A stretch of 64,000 nucleotides of DNA. Source: Ciborinia camelliae. Taxonomy: Eukaryota > Ascomycota > Leotiomycetes > Helotiales > Sclerotiniaceae. The position numbers were made by a program, and so were the translations under genes. Below, piece after piece: positions 54,554 to 64,000 of this stretch (position 1 is the stretch's first letter; every line of letters starts with the position of its first letter). The notes under the pieces were generated by a model. It did not search any database and was not told the origin of the DNA. It worked only from the letters and a program-made list of their open reading frames with translations. The DNA is taken from NCBI GenBank assembly GCA_025890175.1, contig JANPYM010000005.1:2527172-2591171 (forward strand), read 5' to 3'.

Positions 54554-57500
54554 ATGACCACTACTTTTGAGCAAACAGTACAGACCATAAAGACAAAAAT
54601 TACAACACACAAAGATACCCAACAATCGATAATGACAGACACTGAGTCTTCCCCAAAGCAGACGTTAAAGGCGCCAAAAGACGTCTCATCCAAAACACCA
54701 AAAACCCCAACCAAGACCCCGATCAAAACCCCAACAAAATCACCAGTACCAAAGAGTGTCAAGAAGAACCTTCCAAAGTCCCCATCAACGCCAGAGCCAG
54801 TACAAACCCGCTCAGAGCCCCCAGAATCCCCAGAAATAATGGCACCATCAGCCATTTCGGATAACGAGGATCATCTCACCAATGGTGAGCAAGAGGAATA
54901 CGAGGAAGAAGACGATGGAACTGATGAGAATGGTGTTGCAGATGGAGAAGAGGAAGGAGAGGATGAGGAAGAACAAGTCGAAGAGGAGGAATTGACTGAG
55001 CGTGATCCTCATGAAGATTCACGCATTTTGGGAGATACTACAGGACAGGTTGGAGATATCGCTGGTGAGGCTACCGAGAAGGCTTCCCATGCTTCAGATG
55101 AGAAGGAAGTCGGAGATCTCCCAGAGAAGGTCACCGAGGCCGGTGACAAAATCCAAGACAAGGCTTCCAAAGCCGGTGATAGTGTTAAAGACAAAGCCAC
55201 CGATGCTGGTGAAGATTCCAAGGAGATAATTGGATCTAAGGCTGGGGATGTTAAGAGCACAACCAAATCAAAAGCTGGAGACATCCAGGAATCTGCAGAA
55301 GAAGTCGGCGAAAAAGTTAGCGAGATAGCTGAGAATCTTGAACCTGCTGGAAAAGTTAATGAGAAGGGAGAAGTAATTGACGATGATGGAAACGTCATTG
55401 GAAAGGTTAATGAAGCCGATATTGACCAATCCAAACTCAAGGACAGCTTTGTCAATGAGGAAGGAGATGTATTGGACAAAGAAGGTCATGTGATTGGATC
55501 TGCTGAGCCGATTGAAGAGATCGGTGATGGACTGAAATCTCCTGCTGATAGTGCCAAATCCGGTCTTGACGAGGTGGAGAAACCAGACATCGATGGCAAA
55601 GATGCTATTGAGGGTGTCGAGGGCGTGGAAGGACAATTGAACGCCTCCAAATCCAAGGCCGATGACGCCATTTCAAAACCCGATGCCGATATGCTTGAAG
55701 AACCCATCATCCCTCAATCCAAACTCAAGGGACCATTTGAAATCCAAGAGTCGGGTGAAATCTTCGATGCTGATAAAAAGGCAATCGGGAAACTTCAAGA
55801 TGGTGTTGATCTCAAGTCATTGGTCGGCAAACAAGGCGTTAATGTCGATGATGAGGGAAATTTGGTGGGAGAAAATGGAACGATCATTGGAAAGGTCGAC
55901 TTGCTTCCGGTTGATCAACTCCCGATTCCAGAGAGTGTTAGAGAGCAAATCTTAAATGCTGCTGTACCGGAAGGCGCTAGTCAGCTCGGAAGCAAACTGG
56001 GCTCAAAGGCTGATCTGGGCTCAAAGGCTGATCTTGGCTCGAAGGCCGATCTTGAATCACAACTTCCGGAAGGTGAGGGGAGCAAGGAAGGTTTGGAGAA
56101 GGGAAAGGAAGGTCTGGAAGGCGCCATTGAAGAGGGAAAAGAAGGCGTTGAAGGCGTCGTTGAAGAAGGAAAGGGGGGCGTCGAAGGTGTCACCGATGAA
56201 ACCAAAGATACCGCTGAAGATGTCGTGGAAGAAGCTGAATCTCACATTCCACCCATCTCAATTCTTGAGGGTCTCAAAGTCAACAAGGCCGGCAAAATTG
56301 TCGACAAAGAAGGCAATCCAATTGGTCAACTTATTGAAGGCGATGCTAAAAAGCTTGCTGGAAAGAAGTGTGACAAAGAGGGAAAGATATATAACGATAC
56401 TGGTAAAGTCATCGGCCGCGCCGAACCTCTTCCAGAAGTTGAGGAAATTGAATCTGCACCTTTTGAAGATTTCCCAGGTGCCATTGTTGATAAGTCAGGA
56501 AAGATCATCTTCGAAGGAGAAGTCATTGGTCAAGTTGTTGATGGGAACCTGAAGAAAATGATTGGCAAGACTGTTGATGAGGACGGTGATATTCTTGATA
56601 AACACGGAAATGTCATCGGAAAGGCCGAACGCACAGAAGAAGAGCCAGAACCAGAACCAGAAGGACCAGATTACTCCGTTCTATTCGACAAAAAGGTTAA
56701 CAAGCTCGGAAATGTCACAGATGACTCTGGTCGCGTGATTGGTCGCATTATTCAAGGTGTCTTGAAGAATATGATTGGACGAAGATGTGACAAAGACGGA
56801 GCTATCTGGGGCGACAGTGGTAAAAAGATTGGTCAAGCCGAGCCAATCCCCGACTCAGAGAAGGAAGAACTGAAGGAACCGGCACCATTCGAAGACTTCC
56901 CAGATGCTACCGTTGAGTCCAACGGCGATGTTGTTCACAATGGCGAGGTTATTGGCAAAGTTATTGAAGGCGATGCCAAGAAACTCAAGGGCAAAAAGGT
57001 CGACGCAGATGGAGATATCTTGTCTGCTAGCGGAAATGTTCTTGGCAAGGCTGAGCGTTGGGAAGCCCCAGAAGTTGAACCCGTACCAGAAGTCGACAAT
57101 TCTTCCTTGGCAGGAAAACGCGTCAACAAAGCCGGAAACGTTGTTAATAAGAGTGGAGAGATCTACGGTCGTGTTGTTGAAGGAGATATCAAGCAACTCG
57201 CAGGCAAAATGTGTGATAAGCAAGGTTTTGTGAGAAATGAGGGAGGCGATATCATTGGAAAGTGTGAAGTCATTCCAGAAGGTGATCGTGAAGGTTTGAA
57301 GGAAGGTCCTTTCACAGACTTTGATGGTTGCACGGTCACCAAGGAGGGTAAAGTTGTCACCTCATCCGGAGAAGTAGTTGGTCGATTGGTTTCTGGCGAC
57401 GCTAATGTTCTTTTCGGTCGAGCTGTTGATGATGACGGCGAGATTGTTGATAAGAACGGTAATGTTTTGGGCAGAGCCGAGAGATGGCAAGAGGAAGAGA

Positions 57501-58549
57501 TCAAGAAAGATGTCAGCCCAATGTCCGGTCGCAAAGTCAACAAGGCGGGTAATGTGGTGGATGAGAATGGAGATGTCATTGGCAAATTAACTACTGGTGA
57601 TCTGAAAGTCTGTGCAGGCAAGAAGATCGATGACGACGGAGATGTTGTTGATCAAAAGGGCAACTCACTCGGACACGTGACTCTTCTTGAGGATATTGTC
57701 GAAGAAGAGCCTGAGGTTGAGCCTGAGCCAGAGCCAGAGCCTGAACCAGAGCCAGAAGAGACAGAAGAAGAGAAGAAGGCTCGAGAAGAAGCTGCACTCG
57801 ACAGAAAGATTTGTGGTCAGATGACTTATTGCATTGAGGATGCTCTCGATAAAATCAAACCAATTCTCAAGATGATCACTTCACACATCGACAAAGCTGA
57901 ACGTACACCAAAAGATGAACTTGATGAGGAGGATCTTGTTAGCAAAGTCAAGCCATTGATTGAAGAAGGTGGTCGCATTCTTTCCGAGGCAAATTCCGCT
58001 ATTCGCGCTCTTGACCCTGGTGGAAGACTCGCATCTCAAGCCAAAGCCAAGACAGCAGCCCATGAAGCTACTCCAGAAGAGTATCACTTAGCTGACTGTC
58101 TCAAGGAGGTTTGTTTGTTCTTTCCATTTACTATCCTGAATCTATTGAATGAAAGTTTACTGATCATTTCTCACAGCTTACTGGAGTTGTCACCGAGACA
58201 ATCGAAAATGCCAAGAGAAAGATTGAAGGCATGCCTCACACAAAGAAGGAATTGAATCCCTTATGGGCACTTCTCTCCGAGCCACTTGCTCAAATTCTCG
58301 CAGCCGTTGGCTTGCTCTTGAGTGGTGTACTTGGTTTAGTTGGCAAATTGGTAAGTCATCACGTGAACTCGTTTACCCCTTTCTCGAATATAAACAATCT
58401 GTGTCTAACCATCTTTACAGCTCAGTGGACTTGGTCTCGGAGGCTTGCTTGATAATCTCCTCGGAGGTCTGGGTTTGAAAAACCTCTTGGCCGGTCTTGG
58501 ACTGGGGAGTGTGGTTGATTCCATCACTGGCAAGAAGTCGAAGAAATAA
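54554..58549 (+). CDS. giant LEA/DUF3659-repeat protein with glycine/Leu-rich C-terminus
   Basis: Three exons (54554-58108, 58177-58350, 58421-58549), introns 68 and 70 bp; 1285 residues from the first ATG. An ATG at 54632 (MTDTESSPKQ, like MADTQEAPKK of the neighbour) gives 1259 and may be the true start. Order: Thr/Pro/Lys-rich head; acidic run; LEA-like stretch (DKIQDKASKAGDSVKDKATD); then about ten DUF3659 units with the core VNKxGxVxDxxGxVIGKxxxGD. From 56276 these alternate as a Cys-bearing type ending AEP(L/I) and a Cys-free type ending AER, forming a 140-residue super-repeat (56276, 56694, 57118, 57534). A Glu/Pro spacer, a helical domain (KICGQMTYCIEDALDKIKP..), a hydrophobic segment (LLLSGVLGLVGKL) and a Gly/Leu-rich tail ending KKSKK follow. 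A structural or scaffold role is inferred. Confidence 0.9.
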
Positions 58550-59175
58550 ATGGTTTCACGATTTTCACGGAGCATTTTCCTTTACGAAGTCAAAGTATTC
58601 CAAAATGTAATCTATACCGGTTTTGGCAATGGGAAATATTGGTCTTTAATTTCTTTTGGTTTTAATATTTGGTCTTTTTGGTGGTTCTTCTTGTATTCTA
58701 GCAAAAATTTACAATGATGTTCACAATTTTCGAGATCGATTCAAATTAAGCTTTTATCCATTACTGTATTGGAGGTTGAATTGGGCAGTCACGGGAGTTG
58801 GAAATTACGAAGCTTTTCTTTGTCTGCACCTTCCACTCATCCCAAGTTCTCAACCCATCCCGTAAATTTTGTATTGCAACCACAACCAACGAGATCCCTT
58901 GCATTTTGGCCCTAAGTGACGTACAAGGCGGTTGGGATATATGAATTTGTGAGGTCATAGAAGAAAAAGCGCATGTGAAAGTCAAAATCTTGAATTTTGC
59001 CGGCTGTGGTTTCCATGGTTTCCATGGTTCTCGGGTAATCTTTAACATCAACGCCACCGCAACTCTTGAATAAGACGATCATCTCCATTATTTACGATTG
59101 GAATCTTACACCACCCTGGCTGATCCCCATATTTACAACGTTTGAGATAAACACTCACTCATACGATTTTTTGCA
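58550..59175. other. intergenic, no gene seen
   Basis: 3' region of the giant gene and promoter of the next. The minus frame 58761-59057 has no recognised domain. Repeated TTTCCATGG at about 59010-59026. Confidence 0.5.
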
Positions 59176-61287
59176 ATGAAGCGAATACTTTTATTGTGTT
59201 TTATTCATGGATTTAAGGTAGGCGTACCCGTTTTGCGATAAGATACCAGATGCTGATATTGTAATGATAGGGTGATGGCGAGACTTTTTATACGTTTCCT
59301 CAGGTTGGTCAATAATTCGAGCTCCTTGGAGCAATTTGGATATGTGTACTGAATTTCGCGATAGTCCCTTAGAGAGCATGTAGCAGAAAAGCTGCCGGAT
59401 GATGATGTTGAACTTCTTATGTATCCCAAGTATGAGACTAGAGGAGATCTCTTGGATAGTACCGAAAGATTTCTTGAATGGTTTGTGATGATCACCAGAA
59501 TGTCACATCGTAACTAACTTCATCGTAGGCTAAAAGAAAAGGTTATGGAGGTTCGAAAAGAAAAGACTGAGATACCATGGCCACCAAATGATAGATCTGT
59601 GGGCGTCGTTTTGGTCGCGCATTCTATGGGGTAAGAATTACAATATCTCTATTAATTCCAAGGTTAAATTTACTAAGAATATACACAGAGGTTTCGTGGC
59701 ATCAGATGCACTCTTCTCTATTCTCAATGATCATCATGATCAAGAGGATAAAGATTCCAGGCATGTTATATTCCCTCTTGTCCAAGGAATTCTCGCCTTT
59801 GATACGCCCTACAATGGCCTCGCTCGTTCTATGTTTGTATATGGCGCATTTTCTCAATACCAGAAAGTCAGCAACATCTGGAATATAATGTCAGCTGCTT
59901 CAGCCGGCCTCATCAGTGCCAGATCTTTAGGGGCACTTTCTGCCAGACAAGCTGCGAGACAAGCTGGAGGCTCCATGGCAGCTACAACCAGAACTGCTAG
60001 TCCAGGGTGGAAAATATGGGAAGGAATTGCCGTAAAATCTGGCGTTGTGGGAGCAATCGCGGCCGGAGGAGTGGTAGCATACAGACATCGCGAGACAATT
60101 ATCTCCGGCGTCAAGAATCTGAACAGGAACTCTATAAAAGATGGAGCCGAACAAGGATATGACGCATTGGGACAGGGACTTGCATACATCAACCGCGATA
60201 GTGTTGGTCAGTCTTTCGCATGGTTGTCAAGCCATCTCAAATTTGTGGGTGCATTGATGAGACAGAAAGAGATGATTCAAAGGCTCGAGAGATTATCCAA
60301 GATTGAAGGAATTGGAATTCGGAATTTCTATACATCCTTAGGAGAGAATGGATATTGGACAGGAGGATATTTTGTGCCGGAAAGAACTTTCTGTGCAATA
60401 CCTGCACCGGGACAAAAGTCCAATCAACTTTTCATTCGAAGTGTCAATGGTGCTGTGGAAGATGAAGTCCAGGCTCATATAAGTATGTTCAAACCAGAAG
60501 TCAACGACAATTACGACAAAATGTCCGAACAGGCAAGAGATCTAGTTGTTGAATGGTTTCAAAGTGACAGCAAACTCGTGGATATACCACCACCAGAGCT
60601 GTCACCAGGAAAGGCAACAGTAAATGATGCCACAGGTGTACAGACAGAAGAGGGTGAAATTTTCACAGGTACTGATTCTAGTCCCAATCTGGATATGGAC
60701 GGCATGGATGAATCTCCTCTCGACATCGTCGCTGCCGCCGCAGAAATTCCATTACCCGATATACAAGAAAATGACCTCGACAATAAGCAACGCGAATCAT
60801 ATCTTCAAAGCCTCTACCGCATATCTCAAAGAGCTGGATCGGGTGTATCCGGATACGCATCTGCTGCAGGCTCTAACCTGAGTGATGTGGCATCCACTGG
60901 ATTAAAAGCCGGCGTAGCTATTCCGAGTTATGCTTCAAAGGGAGTCAGCTCTTTGTGGAATTCGCGCAAGTCTAAAATTCCGGAGACTGATGGATCGGTT
61001 GATGATGAAGAATTGAGTCAATCTATGACGATTGATGCGGATGATGATGTAAGGACGGATGATAAGAAAGGATCAGTGTGGAAATTTCGCTCATTGTTTT
61101 CGTCAAAGAAAAATGAGGAGAATGTTGATAATGATGATGGTAGGATGGACGAGCCGAAAGTGGATAATCACAGTAAGTAATGTTTAGTATCTGTAATTAA
61201 ATACCTCTGACATTCTATAGGAACTCAGCTGGAATAGTAGCATCAATTTTATTGGGTTTGAATGTTGCGTTGTATGCGATTATGTAG
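59176..61287 (+). CDS. alpha/beta hydrolase (lipase-like) with C-terminal membrane anchor
   Basis: Six exons by my reading: 59176-59217, 59271-59303, 59365-59480, 59529-59630, 59689-61172, 61229-61287; 611 residues. The hydrolase part is near the N-terminus: HGF oxyanion segment at 11-13, nucleophile Ser96 in LVAHSMGGFV, then LAFDTPYNGLA, as in DUF676/PGAP1-type lipases. A Gly/Ala-rich hydrophobic stretch (VVGAIAAGGVVAYRHRE) lies mid-protein, then a long polar region. The frame could stop at 61180, but that stop lies in a perfect GTAAGT donor. Using the CAG acceptor at 61226-61228 adds HTGIVASILLGLNVALYAIM, a membrane helix at the very end, so the enzyme would be tail-anchored and face the cytosol. 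The His of the triad was not identified. Confidence 0.85.
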
Positions 61288-61779
61288 CATATTTATTTTG
61301 GAATGAAAATCGTACGATGGATGGAGGGGACCCAAGAGCACTCCAGGAGTTCAGCGCCTGTTATTCGAAATGCAAACAGTACATACCCCATACATTATTT
61401 CAAATGCAAACCATAAACTTTCAATGCACTGATGAGTTCACCAATTTGGATTGTAGTGAAAGAGGGCCGTTAGATTTATCTTCGTTGAAAAACTTTCAAG
61501 GCATGGCATAATCACAGAACATACACGAAAGTACCAGTTGAGCGAGAAACAAGTCTTGAATTGGTGATGATAATACAGTACTGTGACTAAAGATGTGGTA
61601 AAGCCACAGCGAAAACAAAGCATCAAAGGCCTTTCCTAGGCAGCGACCGACCAAATGTGTATCAAAAGTCAAACAACCCTCACTCCAATTCCATTCTGTA
61701 CGAAATATCCCAATCTAATCCCCCCAACCCAATTCACGATCTCATTCACATCCCATCCAAGTATCCCCAAACCATCCAA
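61288..61779. other. intergenic between convergent genes
   Basis: 3' regions of the hydrolase (+) and the glycine-rich gene (-). Nothing further recognised. Confidence 0.6.
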
Positions 61780-62109
61780 CTACTTCTTAATCGGCTCCCC
61801 CCAAGCATTCAACTGCTGACCACTTCCGCCACCCTGACCTCCCTGACCACCGCCCAACACACCCCCCAAAGCACCCGTAGCACCTCCAGCCACATTCCCA
61901 ACGGTATTGGTAGCGCCGCCAGCTACATCTCCCACCCCTCTCACAGTCGTATTCAACGTGTTTCCGAGTCCTTCGGTTGTCTTTCCGAGCGCACCGCCGA
62001 GACCCCCGAGGAGTCCGCCTTGTCCGTTGGCTTGTTGGCCGCCTGTGAGAGTGTTATCGAGTGCGCCGACGAGTCCGCCGAGAAGTCCCCCACCTTGGTT
62101 TCCTGACAT
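61780..62109 (-). CDS. small glycine-rich protein related to the 44-kb and 58-kb genes
   Basis: One exon, 109 residues, starting MSGNQGGGLLGGLVGALDN. It is built of Gly-rich repeats such as GGLLGGLGGALGKTTEGLGN, TLNTTVRGVGDVAGGATNTV and GNVAGGATGALGGVLGGG, ending LNAWGEPIKK. The GNTL/GNVAGG/VLGGG pieces match the middle of the gene at 44.1 kb and recall the tail of the giant protein. No signal peptide, Cys or catalytic motif. Such Gly/Ala/Val patterns can form amphipathic helices or aggregate. An intact frame of clear repeats with a good start makes a real gene likely, but strong composition bias lowers certainty. Confidence 0.68.
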   Translation of the reverse strand: MSGNQGGGLLGGLVGALDNTLTGGQQANGQGGLLGGLGGALGKTTEGLGNTLNTTVRGVGDVAGGATNTVGNVAGGATGALGGVLGGGQGGQGGGSGQQLNAWGEPIKK

Positions 62110-63079
62110 GTTTGTTGTGTTTGGGAGGTTTGGTTTGAGGGTATTTGGTTTGTTTAGTTTGTGTGTGGGTTTTTTGAGATGTTTGTAGGTAGATAGATGT
62201 TTGCAGATTCGCAGACGATTTCTTTTGGTATGATGGTCGAAATTACAGTTAGAGAGCCTCGAGCTATATAGTTCTACAATTACAACCCAATTACTCATCT
62301 AACATCCCTCTTATCACATGCACATTAACGCCACACACACTCCTCCATTTTCAGCATATTCCACTGATGCGAATTTCAAGATTTCCTGTTTTTTCCCAGA
62401 ATCAGGGATAGCATCCATGCAGGACCCTGACGTAGATCGTATATTAAAAAGACTAGGATGCTGAAGGTTCAGCCAACGGATTTTCAGAACGCATGTGGAG
62501 GAAGGATATCACATAGATATTGATGGTGTGGTGTCTGCATAGATGAGGAGTGAGATTGACGTAATTGAGAAGAAGAATGGGGATATAATCTGGATTATGC
62601 ATGAGATCGTGATGAGTGGATGAGAATGAAATGAGGAAAGTTGACGCGAAGACACAGCCACATGGAATTTGGAGAAGAACTTGCTTTCTAGATGAATGTG
62701 GATGGATGTTTGCTCCTAGCCTTGATTACGATTGATCGGATAGGTGATTGGTGATAAATGAAAGTGTACATAACGTGAGTTTCACGTGAGTTTCATGTGA
62801 TTCTTCCGGACTCCTTGACAGATCCACGAACGTGGCTGGAATTGAACGTCAAGAAATGACATGGTGATTCAATACTCCAAAAGATCGGTTATGAAGTCCC
62901 CTTCACACACATCTAAGCGAAAATGTCTGGAGAATAAATTGATATCTTAGATCCTCAATAGGCCAAAGCTGGTTGCTCTTTTCCAATATTGTAGAGAACC
63001 CAAAGGCACGATTGTCTAGACGCAATATTTCCTACATGCCGCCTTCTACCACAACCTCCCAAAGCCAAACCGACTCCGA
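62110..63079. other. intergenic, no gene seen
   Basis: Promoter side of the glycine-rich gene and 3' side of the next. Repeated CACGTGAGTTTCACGTGA-like sequence at about 62784-62800 is an E-box-type palindrome pair. No gene seen. Confidence 0.5.
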
Positions 63080-63556
63080 TCACCCCTCAACGCTATAACA
63101 AAAGTCCGACCCATCACTCGGATATTTATTCGAAAAGAAAATCCCACTACTATTACTCAAAACAACATAACCGGTCGTATCACCCGTACCAAAATTATCC
63201 ATCCACGAATTGTACTGCGTGCAGACCGTCGAATTCGGCGCATACGAATATGAGATACAAGCCGTGATGCCCCTACACCGTGATTGACAAGAGGGAAAAT
63301 CGGGGAGATTGGCGGTGCCGAAAATTCGCGAGGTAAGCGCAACGTCGGCCGTGCCTTGAATATTGCAGCCGGGAATGGTCTTGGTGGCGATTGCGGATGA
63401 GGTCGTGGTTGTCGTTGTTGGGGTACTGGTTGTTGTGGGTGAAGAATCTCGAGGTACGGCGTTTCGGGCGAGGACATCACCGGGGGTGTTTAGGGGAGAG
63501 GAGATTGCGAGAGATGCGAGTGTAAGGAGGATAAATGATGAGAATAGGCGAGTCAT
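63080..63556 (-). CDS. small secreted protein with Thr/Ser linker and apple/PAN-like cysteine pattern
   Basis: One exon, 158 residues, from the first ATG (63556). MTRLFSSFILLTLASLAIS is a signal peptide. Residues about 40-60 are a Thr/Ser/Pro linker, likely O-glycosylated. The rest (about 63-158) has six cysteines: IPGCNIQG, FPSCQSRCRGITACISYSY, TVCTQYNS and a final DFCYS. The SCQSRCRGITACISY spacing followed by a later TVCTQY is the arrangement of fungal apple/PAN-like modules, which bind carbohydrate or protein. Two potential N-glycosylation sites (NST, NSS). Probably extracellular or wall-bound. Confidence 0.8.
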   Translation of the reverse strand: MTRLFSSFILLTLASLAISSPLNTPGDVLARNAVPRDSSPTTTSTPTTTTTTSSAIATKTIPGCNIQGTADVALTSRIFGTANLPDFPSCQSRCRGITACISYSYAPNSTVCTQYNSWMDNFGTGDTTGYVVLSNSSGIFFSNKYPSDGSDFCYSVEG

Positions 63557-64000
63557 TTTCGCTGTTTTGCTGCTTGATTTGTGTGGCCCTGGTTTTTGAG
63601 CACTCGAATCAATTTGGGGTTGAAATTCGAGAATACAGAGGATTATAGACAAGAGACGCGTGTGAATTTATGTACTGGTATATGAGGTTGTATTATTGAT
63701 TTTTCGGCGGTTCTGAGGTTCAGATTGAGAGGATTTTGAATGCTACCATGGAGTGGTTACCATTTGTCATGGGAATTGAAAATTCTCCCGTATATGCATG
63801 AATTCAGCTTGATTGATTATGGTCGTACGCACTGCACTGCAACTCGTATGATGCACCATCGCTGGAAGCTTGTTCATTTAAATATATTATGTTTATTTGC
63901 GTTGCAAAAAAATACGAAGAAACGACTAAAAGTCGGTCGCCTTGCGGTGTACCACAAGTGGGTTCACATATTCATAGACCGCTCCCCAACTTTCAAAAAT
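63557..64000. other. intergenic to window end, no gene seen
   Basis: Upstream region of the secreted protein. No other gene or element recognised before the sequence ends. Confidence 0.5.

Overview
The window looks like nuclear DNA of a filamentous ascomycete (Pezizomycotina). The grounds are short spliceosomal introns (47-203 bp, GT..AG, often with CTAAC/CTAAT-like branch sites), a GH5 mannanase carrying a fungal CBM1 domain, DUF3659-type repeat proteins, a TDA3-like flavoprotein, and microsatellite-rich intergenic DNA of about 40% GC or less. A Leotiomycete is my best guess, but that is inference. No complete rRNA, tRNA or CRISPR locus is visible.

Layout. (1) 0-6.4 kb: an AT-rich, TA-flanked inverted-repeat element (pogo/Tc1-like MITE), microsatellites, a three-exon glutathione peroxidase (-) and a three-exon FAD oxidoreductase (+). 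(2) 6.4-18.5 kb: about 12 kb with no intact gene. It holds three strong palindromes in a row, several broken reading frames (one probably a DUF3176 membrane protein whose stops could come from CAA-to-TAA changes) and a recurring GAAGCGGGGT decamer. (3) 18.5-25.4 kb: a hormone-sensitive-lipase-type hydrolase, a repeat-bearing single-pass membrane protein, a secreted cysteine-containing protein, a GNAT acetyltransferase and a CBM1-GH5 endo-mannanase. (4) 25.4-29.5 kb: gene-poor. (5) 29.5-41.9 kb: the most unusual part, an array of twelve paralogous small genes. Each has a roughly 50-residue single-repeat Myb/SANT-like domain followed by a disordered Lys-rich/acidic tail. Eleven lie on the + strand and one on the - strand. 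(6) 43.7-62.1 kb: a neighbourhood of disordered, LEA-like, DUF3659-repeat and glycine-rich proteins that share modules, together with a tail-anchored alpha/beta hydrolase and one conserved protein of unknown function. (7) 63 kb: a small secreted protein with a Thr/Ser linker and an apple/PAN-like cysteine pattern.

How the genes relate. The Myb-like array has grown by local duplication: neighbours F-G and I-J are closest in sequence, C and I carry the domain twice, and some copies share 5' and 3' flanking blocks. The products look like nuclear DNA- or chromatin-binding proteins, but no target can be read from the sequence. The 43.7-62 kb genes share a C-terminal IHGDL.LALL module or glycine-rich GNTLGNVAGG-type modules and may build a common structure, which is a hypothesis only. 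Exon joins were worked out by hand from splice consensus and reading frame, so exact starts and introns need transcript data.
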